Below, in pieces: positions 1 through 11,781 of a stretch of DNA of 64,000 bases. Each line of letters begins with the position of its first letter. Position 1 is the stretch's first letter. The stretch is taken from positions 35,484,171 through 35,548,170 of the forward strand of contig CM060194.1 in NCBI GenBank assembly GCA_030549335.1, in the 5' to 3' direction. Made by a program: the position numbers and the translations under genes. The notes beneath the pieces are model-generated. The model was not told the DNA's origin. It searched no databases and saw only the letters and a program-made list of their open reading frames with translations. This DNA comes from Pontederia crassipes. Its lineage: Eukaryota; Streptophyta; Magnoliopsida; Commelinales; Pontederiaceae.

Positions 1-1175
1 TCGAAAGATTAGAGTTATATGACGAAAAAGTTTAAATAGAAATGAGTTGCTTCATGCATTAAACTTTCGATTAATAATTGTCAATGTTCTCATAAGATTT
101 ATATTAATAGATGAATATAACAATTGTAGATAATTCTGTTATTTTTTCATAGAATAAAAAATCACCTCATTTGGATAATCATACAGAAAGTTATGCTCAA
201 AATAGTGCAGAGCGGTCAACCTATCAGTCAAAGTAGTGAAGGTCGGTCGAAGCAATTGGTCGACCGATCAAGCATACTAGTTGACCGATCAATGCACAAG
301 TTGTTCAGCTTAATGTCGATACTACAACGTTGATAGTCCGGTCATTATACTGGTCGATCGATCAACTCAAAAGCCGAACTCCAGCAATGTCGAGACTATA
401 CCGATCAATGAATCAGTTGATAGACTGATCAACCGATCGATCGTTGTCAACTGAGAAAATCGCACAACGATCACATAAACCTATCGATCGGTCTATAAAA
501 GAGGTTGATCGGTCTCTAGCTGAAATGAACAGTAATGACTAGTTTTGACCAAATCAAAGAGCAACGACCATATTATCCAAAGAAGCCTATAAAAAGGACT
601 AAAGACTTCAGAATTCATCAGGCACTTAAGGAAAACTTCAAGCATCAAAGGAAAATTATTTTCTTGAAGTTATTGTCGAATCTTCTCTTCTTTCTCTCTT
701 CTTTTCTTGTGAGTTGATATTGTAAAAGAGAGAAATTTTTGTCTAGAAAATTGAATGTGACCTCCTGTGTAGAAGAGGTTTTATTAGAGAAAAAGATAAG
801 CTTCTTAAGAGGAGAGGTGTGCTGTACCTCTCGAAGTGGAGAAAAAGTGGTGTGGTGTAAAAGGGTGCTTCCTTGTCCCATTTGGAATTAAGGAAGGGTG
901 ATTAGTGGAATCTCTGACGGTCTCGACGTCAAGGAGTTGGAGCGGAAATGTCGGCCAAGGTGTGGTCGAATCTCGTCAACAAACCAGCATGTTCTTTGTG
1001 TTTGCTTTCTCCTTTACTCTCATTTCTACTTTATTATGCATATGATTGATTGTTATTGTATTAAGTTGAATATTAACAAATCGATTTTAAGCTTTCACGA
1101 TGTATTTTGTGAAATCGGTATTTTTAATTTTTAACACCAATTCACTCTCCTCTCTTGGTGTCTTTGGATCCTATA
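1..1175 (+). repeat. 5' LTR of the Copia relic (left end outside window)
   Basis: Matches 3827-4882 over its length. A TATA box (cctataaaaagg) lies near 586 and in the right copy near 4283. It is preceded by a region rich in copies of the palindrome-like cgaccgatc/gatcggtcg motif (about 215-500). It ends in ctata where the right copy has the canonical CA, so the terminal CA has become TA. The small ORFs here, such as 535-717, are not coding. Confidence 0.85.
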
Positions 1176-1177
1176 AT

Positions 1178-1189
1178 TGGTATCAAAGC
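1178..1189 (+). other. Primer-binding site (initiator tRNA-Met)
   Basis: The string tggtatcaaagc lies just inside the left LTR. It is one base away from the usual tggtatcagagc complement of plant initiator Met-tRNA used by Copia elements. Confidence 0.8.
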
Positions 1190-1228
1190 ATGTTATTCTT
1201 GTTTTGATATTTAAACATCTTTGTAGCT

Positions 1229-2825
1229 ATGGAATCAAGTGGACTTAGTTTTTTCGAAGGTCAATCAATTAGTCATCCTCCACTTTTTAATACATCAAAT
1301 TTTGCATATTAGAAAATTAAGATACAAGCATACATATGTTCTATTGATATTGACATGTGTGATATTGTTAAAAAAATTATTTAAATGAAAAATTACCTTT
1401 AGAATAAAATGAAAGATAAAGAATTTTTGTGAAACTTGATTGGAAAGTTAAAAATATTTTATATTATGCTTTGGCTCCAACAGAGTTTAATCAAATATCT
1501 AGTTGTCAAAGTTCAAATAACATTTGGAGAAAACTCATTATTACTTATGAAGGAACGGATAAAGTTAAAGAAACTAGATTAAATATTTTAAATTATTAAT
1601 ATGATTCTTTTAAAATGCAAGAAAAAAATTCATAAATAAAATGATTATATGATTTAACGATATTGTGAACGATTTATCCTCCTTGGGCGAGCCAATAATT
1701 AAATTTCAAAAAGTAAAAAAATTTTCAGGTTTCTCTTCTCCAAATGGCATACAAAGAGAACCGTGATTGAAGAAAAAAAACTTAAACAAGCTAGATTTTG
1801 ATGATCTTATTAATTCACTCTTAATCTATGAGATCAGAATCAAGTAAGATGAAGGAGCAAATTCTCTCAAAAAGAAAACATTAGCACTGAAGGCAAACAA
1901 AGAAGAAGGAGACTCAAGTGAAGAAGAAGTGGATGAAAAAAGACTCACACGTTATACAAGAAAGCTTGATAAATATATCAAATTGGTGAAAAAATAAAGA
2001 AAAGAATGAGAAGACAACTAGAAGATCATGCAAACATAATCAAGAAAGATACTTAAGTCTCACAAAGAATGACAAGGAAGGAACACTTTAGAAAGGGAAG
2101 AAAAAAAAAATATAAAGAGTCAAGTAAATGTGAAGCAAGTGACTCATCAAACTCTTCTAGTGAGGATCCATACATATGCCTAATGGTACATAATAATGAG
2201 GTAACTTTTAACTCTTCTAATTCAGATAGTGATGAAGAAGATATTTTCTTTGATGTGCACAAAGAATTTTCCTCTCTTATAAAAAGGTTATCGTGCACTT
2301 AAAGAGGAAAATGAGAAATTTCTATATGAATTTGAGAAATTAAAATAAGAAAAGGATACATGTTTTATGAAAAAAAAGAAAACTTGAAAAATGAAATTGA
2401 TTCTTTGAAAATTATACATGCATATGAAATTTTAAAATTGTCATGTTCATTAGAAAAAGTAAAGAAGGAAAATAAGTCTTAAAAAAATATACAAAAGAAG
2501 GCTATCTCTCATGCAAAGAATTCTAGAAAATATCTTGAATATGAAAATTCTTATTGGAAATTTAAACATTCTTATGATAAATCCTTAAAAAAATCTCATA
2601 TTACTTATTTTGTATGTGGATTTCATGATCATTATGCATATCAATGCAAAATAGGAAAATCATTTTAACATGGAATGATGTGGGTTCCAAAAGGAATATT
2701 GACTAACAAAATTGAACCCAAAAAAGTTTGGGTACCAAAAGTTAAATAATTATTTTTCAGGTGTGCCTCACATATAAAACAAAGGACAAGTCGATTTGAA
2801 AATGTGAAGGCACAAAGGTCATGGT
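1229..2825 (+). pseudogene. Copia gag relic, broken, ending at the gag/protease junction
   Basis: A start at 1229 reads 27 codons in the style of plant Copia gag N-termini (EGQSISHPPLF) and then hits TAG at 1310, where the family has Trp. Gag-like reading is recoverable further on: an acidic Ser/Asp-rich stretch within 2069-2302 and a zinc knuckle at 2606-2647. In the knuckle the first Cys codon is Tyr (TAT), while the remaining Cys, His and Cys keep the CX2CX4HX4C spacing. Several frameshifts and stops lie between. At 2804-2824 the frame reads VKAQRSW, which in related elements leads into the aspartic protease, and similarity then stops. Confidence 0.75.
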
Positions 2826-3774
2826 AAAAATATCATTTTCAAATAAAATATAGACATAACTTTATGTCATACTCTTTTGTGTTATGAATTTGCATAATAG
2901 TATCATATTTTGTACACAAGCTAATTATGTATACATGTGTTTGATACTTAAAAATCATGAGCATTCAAAATTGGTTATACTCTTAATAGATTTTATTTAA
3001 ACATTTGTGATTTTGTGGGTTTGCAATTGAAATAAGTCAAATTTTCAAAAAAAAATTCGTTGGAAGAAAAAAGTGACATATAAAATATTAAGAAAAGGGA
3101 GAAAGAAAATTGGTCATAGTGATAGGGGGAGCTTGTTCAAATATTGAAATATTATTTCTCACTCACTTTGAATATAATTTTATTACTTTAGTGTCAAATT
3201 CTCGATTATTTGATATAATTCAGTTTAAATTTGACATATCATTGTTGTTTCAAAGTTTTATGCAATTTTTGTTTCCTTATATAATCTTTTGATATTTGTG
3301 TTATCAATAACTCCTAGATCAATTTGATTTCATATTTTGCTCTTATGAATCGGTCATAAATTTAGAGGAGTTATTTTTGCCTATCACATATATCATACAT
3401 GAAGCAATTCCTTATGATGTGATACTCTACGTGTTTCTTATATGAAAAAAAGAGAGAATAAAATGACATGGTTAAAGGGGAGTTACATATTATTACTCAT
3501 ATGCAAATTACTTTTTGATGAAACAAAAGGAAGAGAAATATAGAAGAAATATGATAAGAATATGAGGAAAATTTATATATAACTCATGAGTTATTATGTG
3601 AACTCCATGAATATAACTATATATGAAAAGTACCTTATCATTAGTACTTATGTGAATATATATTATTGTAAGAAAAGCTTAGTTTTTTTTCAGGGAGTAA
3701 AATTGATTTCAATTTTTTTTCAACTTATATACTTTTCATATTTCTCGGTTTGTCTTCATAAAAAAGGAAGACAT
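2826..3774 (+). mobile_element. Non-coding remainder of the Copia internal region, with polypurine tract
   Basis: AT-rich sequence without pol domains in any frame. A purine tract (aaaaaaggaaga, about 3760-3771) sits immediately before the right LTR, as expected for plus-strand priming. The abrupt loss of coding similarity at about 2825 suggests that pol was deleted. Confidence 0.65.
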
Positions 3775-4882
3775 TGTTGGAGCAAAGTTTTATGCTCTAT
3801 ATAATTATATTTTAGTGATACAAACCTTGAAAGATTAGAGTTATATGACGAAAAAATTTAAATATAAATGAGTTGCTTCATGCATTAGACTTTCGATTAA
3901 TAATTGTCAATGTTTCCATGCGATTTATATTAAAAGGTCAAAATTATAGAGAATTCAGTTAGTTTTTCATAGAATAAAAAATCACCTCATTTGTATAACA
4001 TTGCAAAAAGTTATGCTAAAAATAGTACAGGACAGTCAACCTTCCCGTCGAAGCAATGAAGGTCGATCGAAGCAACCGGTTGACCGATCATTGAGACTAC
4101 ACCGATCGACAGTCCGATCGTTATAGATAAATCAGCCACTGTCAATTGAGAAAATCGTGTAATGGTCACATAGATCGGTCGACCGGTCCATTAAAATGAT
4201 TGACCGGTCCCTGGCCAAAATGAATAGTAACGACTAATTTTGACCAAATCAAAGAGCAATGACCATATTATCCAAAGAAGCCTATAAAAAAAGGTTGAAG
4301 GCTTCAGAATTCATCAAACACTCAAGGGAAACTTCAAGCATCAAAGGAAAATTATTTTCTTGAAGTTATTATCAAATCTTCTCTTCTTTTTCTCTTTTTT
4401 TCTTGTGAGTTGATATTGTAAAAGAGAGAAACTTTTGTCTAGAAAATTGAGTGTGAGCTCCTGTGTAGAAGAGGTTCTATCTTACCTCTCGAATTAGAGA
4501 AAAGATAAGCTTCCTAGGAGGAGAGACGTGCCTTATCTCTCGAAGTGGAGAAAATGTGATGTGATGTAAAGGGGTTCTTCCTTGCCCTATTTGGAATTAA
4601 GGAAGGGTGATTCGTGGAATCTCCGGAGATCTCGAGGTTGAAGAGTCAGAGCGGGAACGTAGATCAAGGTGTGACTGAACCTCGTCAACAAACCACTATG
4701 TTCTTTGTGTTTATTTTCTCCTTTTCTCTCATTCCTACTTTATTATGCATATGATTTGATTGTTATTGCATTAAGTTGAATACTAATGAATCGATTTTAA
4801 GCTTCCGCGATGTATTTTGTGAAATCAGTATTTTCGGTTTTTAATATCAATTCACCCCATCTTGGTACCTTGGGATCCTACA
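3775..4882 (+). repeat. 3' LTR of the Copia relic
   Basis: Begins TGTTGG directly after the purine tract and ends CCTACA, a canonical TG...CA pair; 1108 bp. It carries the same TATA, U5-like tail and cgaccgatc-rich region as the left LTR, but lacks part of the motif-rich block. A target-site duplication cannot be tested because the left flank is outside the window. Confidence 0.85.
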
Positions 4883-5909
4883 GGAGGTGGATATGAAAAC
4901 GAAGATGACAATGAAAATGAAAAAACTTGTGAATGAAATAGCGAGATGCTCTAGTTTAACATTTAATTTTTTGTTAGATGAAAATCATTGAAAGAATTTC
5001 TTTTGGTATTTAAACTTTTATTCCGTGAGCTTCAATGATAATTAAAAATTGTATGTCATTTTGATTTTCAGTTTCAAATTATAGTTTACTAGATATATAA
5101 ATATTATTTTAGTAAAATATAGTTTAATCCGATTTGACCGATTCAACTGCGACCTAGTTGATAATCTGGTATAGTTTGATCCGATTGGACTGATTCAACT
5201 ATGACCTAGTTGATAATCTGGTTCGTTGCTCGAACCAGCTCTAAAAATATTAGATTTTCTTCATTTGACATTTCTTCCCACAGTTCCAAAAGGCGAATTG
5301 ACCATATCTTGACTGGTTTTGTAGCCTTGAATTTGATCTTAGTTGATTTTATTCTCGTAATTGTGTTCTTCCTCTACCTGCTGCACTCAACACCGAGTTT
5401 GAGACTTCTTTTGATTCTCTCGTGCGAATGTCTTCGCTCAAAATTAGATCTTGAATGTCATCGAGTTTCTTGAATCAAAAGAACTACTGACCGCTATCAC
5501 AGTTGCACATCAACTTTCTAGAAAGAAGGATAACAAGATGAAATTCCTCATTTCATCATTGAAAGTGATACTTACTAAATTCAATTGATCAATAATAGTG
5601 TTGAATTGGTTGATATGATTGGCGATTGAAGTCCCTTTTGGCTTATTTGTTAAATAACCTTCTCATCAAATACACCTTATTTGATGCAAATGACTTCTCA
5701 TACATTTTTTTTATAATGTCTTCATCAAACCTGTTGTGATGTTCTCATCCATGATGTTAAAGGCAGTGTTCTGCACCGTCTTTGATATAACAATCTGCAT
5801 CTTTTGAAAGTCGAAATCTCTACCATTTAACTTTTGATCTTGACCTTCCTGTCATCTGCTATCATTAATCCCATCTCACATGAACTCTTTGTCTTGCTCT
5901 AATACCAAT
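4883..5909 (-). pseudogene. Second Copia gag relic, minus strand
   Basis: Read on the minus strand, a primer-binding-like string (ttggtattagagc, rc of about 5896-5908) is followed by fragments of a Copia gag (UBN2-type) domain. Around 5705-5644 the frame reads MYEKSFASNKVYLMRRLFNK and then a stop; similarity continues in another frame with an INQFNTIIDQLN-like stretch. Frameshifts and stops are numerous. No pol was recognised. The element is distinct from the plus-strand Copia next to it. Confidence 0.65.
5118..5221. repeat. 52-bp tandem duplication
   Basis: Two adjacent copies (5118-5169 and 5170-5221), each starting tatagttt and ending gataatctgg, differ at a few positions. They lie downstream of the minus-strand gag relic. 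Confidence 0.8.
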
Positions 5910-6390
5910 TGTTGCCAAAAATGCTAGTATCAACAAATCGTCAATATCAATAGGTGGGGGAAATCGATGAACAGTTGAAGAAAAATAACAAGAAATCGCA
6001 CACAAAGAAAAACACATAAATTTATGTCGTTTGGATATCGTCTCCTATGTCTACGTCAGTCTCACATAGTTTAATTATTTTTCATATATCTATCATATTA
6101 CATGCATTTCCCATAACCCCCTCAATATATGGTGCATAATCGTCACTAGATATGAGTCTTGAGCAATAATTCAGGATAACTGAATATCTATTTGATTCTT
6201 TATAATTTCATATCTAACAAATAATGTAGTTATGATATCGCTTAATCTTCCCATTATGAAAGTTATAATATCTCAAATTCTTCTTACCAGTTAGGTCACA
6301 AATCAAGTTCCACCTAACTAACAATCCGATTTAATTTTAATAATATTATCTCTCTGCGCTTCTTTGTATTACCCAGATGGCTTTTTCCTT
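5910..6390 (-). mobile_element. Probable 5' LTR of the minus-strand Copia relic
   Basis: Starts at tgttgcc directly beside the primer-binding-like string, so on the minus strand it ends ...GGCAACA before the PBS. The outer boundary was not located; 6390 is approximate and set where a different AT-rich sequence begins. No second LTR was found. Confidence 0.4.
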
Positions 6391-8054
6391 TCGTAAGAGC
6401 TTGTTTGGATCTCTCTAACATCATATTTTTTATTCTACTAAATTGATGAAATGAGAATAAATAAATAATTTTAAACTAAATTAATCCATCCTTCTCTCTC
6501 CATTTCTCTCTTATCTTCTCTCTCCTTTCTCTCTCACACTTAGATAATAATTTTATTTATATTTATATTTATCTCTCATTTTTAACTTGTAAAAATAGAT
6601 AAATGAAAATTTTATAGAAAAATAAGTAATATAATAAAAATAAATAAAAATAAATTCAAAACAAAAAATAAAAGACAAAAATAAATTAAGCAATAAAGAA
6701 TTATATGATGAATATTTTTTAATAATTAGCAATTATAAATAATTTAAATATATAATAAAAAAATAAAAAAATAACTTTTATACAAATAAAATTATTATTA
6801 TCTCGTCCCATATTTTTTATAATTTATTATTCAAATACCAAAAGGCCACTCCTCCAGTATATAACATAGCAAATTAGCAAGACCCAGTTGAAACTTGAAA
6901 GTCACTTGCAGTTTGCAAGTTCACTGGTGGAGAGGGAAATCGTCCCAGAGTAAGAATTGGATTGATATAATGTCACCATCATTTCGCGTTAAGACTCAAG
7001 AAAGGATTTTAGAGTCTTACTCAAAATTTTCTTGTTTACTTCTCTTTTTGTGCATTATTTTATATATATATATATATATATTCTATCAAAAGAAGGTAGC
7101 TGATTTAGCGTAGAGAAATGAAACAAAGCAAGTTGATGCTTGTATTTTTTATTTTAAATTTTTTTTTATGAGGACTAAGAAAGCTGTTTCGCCAATCCAA
7201 CTCTTGAAAGCAAAATTCCTGCAGATGTTTGAAGTCAAATTTTTTTCCCTCTTTTTGCTTAGCACCATATGTAGGTTTTCCAAACACAGGGAGGTAATAG
7301 GAAGAAACAATATAGCAGGATGATGGCAATAATGGCACAAAATAATATCGTTCTTTTCACTTGTACCTAGAAAAATATAAAAATCCATATGAGAGGAGTA
7401 GTTATATTCCAACTTTTTTTCTTAACTTTTTGGCTGTATTCCATTTTTTTATTTTTAACCACATACTAAATAACAAACATCAACTATGTATATATAATGT
7501 TTAATTAAAAACGTTCTATTTTAAAATTTTATTCTTTTCTGTCTAAACCAAGTTAAAATAAAAGGTGTACTCATCTTGTTAAAACTACGGTTTTCCATTT
7601 TTTATTTCATTCAAATTTATTTTTAAATAATTTAGTTGATAAATAAATGATATTATTTCGAGAATATAATTAATCATCCTGGAGAATAAGATTAAACCGA
7701 ACAAATTTCATTTTTATCTAAACTACTATGAAAAATGAAATATCACTGTATTTAATCCTATCAATTTTTTTTCTACAATCACAAGTCATAACGACGTTTA
7801 TCCATCAGTCAAAATAAAAAAAATATCATTACAAATAAAAATTAATATTTCTTATACGTTATTCTTTTATCCAAACAACCCCTACATATGCAGAAAATAG
7901 ATGGAATGTCAGAGTTTAAAAGCACGTCTTGAAGAAGAGTAAAACTAAAACGTGGTTCCCGCCATCAAATTGGAATAAAACAATTAATTAAACGTGCAAG
8001 CATGGCATTATTAGCGGCTCCCTACTTCACATGTTTATATTCATCATCATCGTA
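6391..8054. other. AT-rich intergenic sequence, no gene seen
   Basis: Low-complexity A/T sequence with a CT-rich patch near 6480-6540 and a (TA)n run at about 7062-7081. Phrases such as cttgtttggat (about 6400) and tatccaaacaacccc (about 7870) resemble ends of small DNA elements, but no inverted pair was established. Short ORFs here have no recognisable protein features. Confidence 0.5.
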
Positions 8055-8466
8055 GGATTAATTTCATAAACTTCCTTCGAATTCTAATGATTTTTCTGAT
8101 CTATCTAAATTATGAACTTATAGTATGATATACCCAAATTTTATTAAAATTTCTAGTTAGATTTTTTCATCAAATTCTGTTAACTTTTTTGTTACTTTTT
8201 ATTTATAAAAATATTAAAAATCCCTCCCACGAATTGAAATAAATATTTTTCTTTTCGTGATTTATTGATGAAAAATCAAAATTATGAGAGGATATTTTGG
8301 TCTTTGTATAAATAGAAAAAATTAAAAAAAATAAAAAAGTTAAGAGAATCTAATGGAAGGATCTAAGAAGAAATCGTGATAAAATTTAAGGAAATCTTAC
8401 AATAAGTTCATAATTTAGAATTAAATATAAAAGTTGTTATATCTAAGGAAGGTTAATGAACTTATT
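8055..8466. mobile_element. Foldback MITE with long imperfect inverted arms
   Basis: The left arm (about 8057-8200) is matched in inverted order by the right arm (about 8320-8466). Shared phrases include aaattatgaactta, ttcataaac/ttcattaac and tctgttaactttttt/tctcttaactttttt. The centre holds aaaatccctcccacg and a gaggatattttggtcttt phrase. The arm architecture is Mutator-like or foldback. The 9-bp flanks (atcatcgta and atcattatt) match only partly, so the target duplication is uncertain. Confidence 0.6.
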
Positions 8467-10565
8467 ATCATTATTACGATTGTTGTTGTTGTTATTAATA
8501 TGAGAAATGGACAACTTTCACGCACTCCGAAAATGCAGACTGAATTGAATTTGCTACTTTTTCCTTAACATTAATAATGATATTAAATGATTGATAACTC
8601 GGATATTTATGCGTTACTTATTTATTGACATTAATAATGATATTAAATTATTAATAATCAATTGCTGACAAATATATTTATTATTTTCATTGAAAAAACT
8701 CATTCATATCTCATTAAGCATGCGTTTAATATTAATTAATCTATAATGACCAACTATCCTTTTGCTTTCTTCCACCAATTTACAATTCTTCATTTCTTCC
8801 AATATTAGTTTCTTTTAACGACCAGCAATACCTCAACTATTTCTCTCCATAGCTAATTTATGAGACTTTAATAAAATGTTATTCTTTAAAATATTATTAT
8901 AAGTCGGATAATGATGGTTTAAATTTATTTTAGAAGTAAAAAAAATTCTAAGAGAAACCACATGTGTAGAAGATAATATTGTTGATATACTTGAGGTATA
9001 AAAATGTTTGATGCTTATGCAAATGTAGTTCATTTCGTTATCTATTACTTCAAAAAAAATTCCAAATTAAATATTAAACCATCAAATATAACGACTCAAG
9101 AGATGATTTGACTACTTTATCAATTAAAAATGAAATATTAGGAGAATTTGATTGAAAATTTAATTGATAAATCTGTATCTCAAAAAGTTTTAGAAATTAT
9201 TTGTAAATAAAAAAATAAATTCTCTCTATTTGTATTAAGAAATTGTCTGGTAGGTTCGTTGTCCATGTAGCAAAGATGATTGACACAAATATTAGATACT
9301 CATATAATTGATAGCTTGCCTGATACAAATACTAAATTAATCACACTAACATTTATTGCAAAATTAAATCGAGTGTTAATCAAAAAGTTAATCTGGTGAC
9401 TTCTAAACTTTAATCCAAACAAATATTTTTTCTTTTCATCCATAAATGTAGGTATTTACTCATTACCTGATAAAAAAAGAGAGAAAAAACAAATTCTAAA
9501 TCTATAATCACTGCGTCAATGTTTTTTTTTTCATATATGTAGGTATATTTGTAACAAGTGATGTATCAAATTTGGCCTAGAAGAATTTTTTTTCCTTTTT
9601 CTTTTTCCCATGAAGATAATTCATCTCGATAATGACAAGAAAGGGAAGAAAAATGAAAAAGTCTCCTTTTGACTTTTGCACAAAAAAAAAAAAGAAGAAA
9701 GGTGGGCAATTAGAGAGAATGCCGACAATGCCAAATGTTGAAAAGTTGTGGGAATGTGATACATATTTTGAGGAGATTCCAAGGACAAACAACACATTTT
9801 GGTTTGGTCAAATTGGCCGAACATATAACATATATATATAACACCAATTTAGATGGACAAATTAACTGATCATATGCCATACATACGCATATTATATAAC
9901 GCACCAATTAAACGTGGTTAGAAATGCATTCCTCTTGTCAAATTCAACGTAATGTTTTAATTTCTTTAATGTTAAATTAATTATTAATGACCAGTAACTT
10001 TTTGTATATGATGTTATTCAGGCACCAGACACCAGAGGCTCTAGATCTATCTCCCTTAACTTATTATTATTTTCGATGTGCATATATTGTTTTATTTGTT
10101 TCACTTTGAACTGTATAAAATAATTGGTTACTAATTATAATTTAAAATATTTGATTCCTCACCCATCATTTCTATTATTTTTTATGAGTTATCGTGGATA
10201 TCGACGGTCTAACTTAGGTATTAACGTTAACGGTTATTGAACGTTGGCTCATCATCAAATTTAATTACTATGATAAAATCGCCCATATATGTATTGAAAG
10301 TTCACAAAAAAAAAATTGAATTTTAAAATTTTACCCCGTTCGTATCATTTCTGTTATTTTGAATGTTTGCTCAGATTCGAACTGTTCATATGTCGCCGTA
10401 ATTAATATCCAAGAGAGTCTACCCCCAATCTGTGCTCACATTTATTGCTTTGTCTGTATGGTTCTCTTTGACCTTGTTCGTAATCTTTGCTCTGCAATCT
10501 GCATTCTTGCTTTTATACGTTCTGGCTACTTTGCTCCGTCCGTGATTGCAGTGACATCTCCGAGT
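8467..10565. other. AT-rich intergenic sequence, no gene seen
   Basis: Contains a local direct repeat of gacattaataatgatattaaat (about 8566-8590 and 8628-8650) and A/T homopolymers. ORFs at 9577-9907 arise from an A-rich/T-rich tract and show no domain. No RNA gene was recognised. Confidence 0.5.
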
Positions 10566-10578
10566 GCAGACCACACAA

Positions 10579-10779
10579 CAACAAACAATAACAACAAAGC
10601 CTTATCCCACTAGGTGGGGTCGGCTACATGGATCATACGACGTCATTCCGCTCTATTAGTATATTCGTTGATCCATATTCATAAGATTCGACATGATTTT
10701 ATATTAGCTGTCGGGGCCTAACACAACCCTCCTCCTTTATCCGGACTTGGGACCGACTATAAAATATAGGCGGATCCGG
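10579..10779 (-). mobile_element. SINE copy 1, full-length type with TTG tail
   Basis: Flanked by a perfect 13-bp duplication (gcagaccacacaa at 10566-10578 and 10780-10792). On the minus strand the body runs from a cgg/ccggata-type head through a B-box-like gtcgaat segment to gtggggtcggctac (rc) and ends in a TTG-rich tail. The two other copies in this window match it. TTG tails and a tRNA-like promoter are known from plant SINEs of the TS and Au types; which named family this belongs to is not certain. Confidence 0.85.
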
Positions 10780-11040
10780 GCAGACCACACAAATGGAGGC
10801 GAATTAATTTCTCTGATATTTTTTTTCTGTTTCGGTTGTCTCCAATCATACAACGCCATGGAGCAAGAACATTAATGCGTACATGTGACAGTTAAAGCTT
10901 GCAGCGGTGGAAGATAACTAATTTAGGTTTTCTTTTTCCTTTTTGTGTTGAGAAGTGAATATATTGATCTACAAACATGTCTGTAAATCAAATCCTAATC
11001 ATACATCAGGTACGTATAATTTGCCCCCCTTTCTCCTCAA

Positions 11041-11665
11041 GACTGTATTTGGATCCAAATTTTTAAGTTCTAATTAGTTTTTGAGCATAATTGATTTGAT
11101 AAAAAAAAATTAGGTTTAATGTTTGAATGAAAATTATAATGATGAAAGTTTAAAAAGTAGTCTTGATAAATAAATTTTAGTGGTGTTTGGATAAAAAAAA
11201 TAAGAATTAAGAATATAATTTATTATTTTTTGAGGTATCAAAGTATAGTAAATAAAAAAACATTATATATACATATTTAAATAAATAATTACTAGCTTAT
11301 TAAAATATTATACGTAATTATTAACTTAAAATTTAGAAAAATTACAAAATAAGTTGTGTCATAATATATTAATATTAATTCTGATTAAAATTTTATTTAT
11401 GTTATTAATATTATAATTTATGAAAAATGCTTATATTGGATTAAATAATTATTTTATAAGCTGGATGATAATATATTAATAAATATAATATTATAATTGA
11501 TTATTATTCAAGATAATATAAAAAATAGTTTAATAAATAATATTAACATTAAATAGTAATTAATAATATTTTTTCTAATTAAAACATATTGAATAATTGA
11601 AAGGAAAAAAAGGAAAAAAAAGTTGTTCTCGCATGGAAATGAGAACTTCCATTCTCAAAAAAGGC
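11041..11665. mobile_element. Relic related to the 736-bp MITE at 43246
   Basis: Collinear similarity to about 43290-43465: ttgatttgataaaaaa, aatgatga, a ttttagtg-gtgtttggataaaaaa phrase and aagaatataatttattattttt. The outer inverted repeats are degraded, so the boundaries are approximate. Confidence 0.5.
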
Positions 11666-11781
11666 AATCACATGATGCTTTCATACGAAGCTTAGTTTCG
11701 ATCGAAATTTGTTTATTGTCCATGTTTGATGAAACTTATCGAAACTTGAGTATGTTCTTGCCTAAGTTTTGATAGCCGAAC

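Larger units (their letters stand above)
1..4882 (+). mobile_element. Copia-type LTR retrotransposon, pol-less relic (Sirevirus-like)
   Basis: Two direct repeats (1-1175 and 3775-4882) flank about 2.6 kb. The first window base aligns with 3827 in the right LTR, so about 52 bases of the left LTR lie outside the window. A primer-binding site follows the left LTR, a purine tract precedes the right LTR, and the internal part has a broken gag. No protease, integrase or reverse transcriptase remains. The LTRs have diverged, including a block missing from the right one, so the insertion is old. The Sirevirus assignment rests on the gag style and LTR layout and is an inference. Confidence 0.85.

Noticed and set aside
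535..717. 60-codon frame in the 5' LTR
   Set aside because: It spans the LTR TATA/transcript-start region and is not preserved in the 3' LTR copy.
9577..9907. Overlapping short frames on both strands
   Set aside because: Produced by an A-rich/T-rich tract; no conserved motif.
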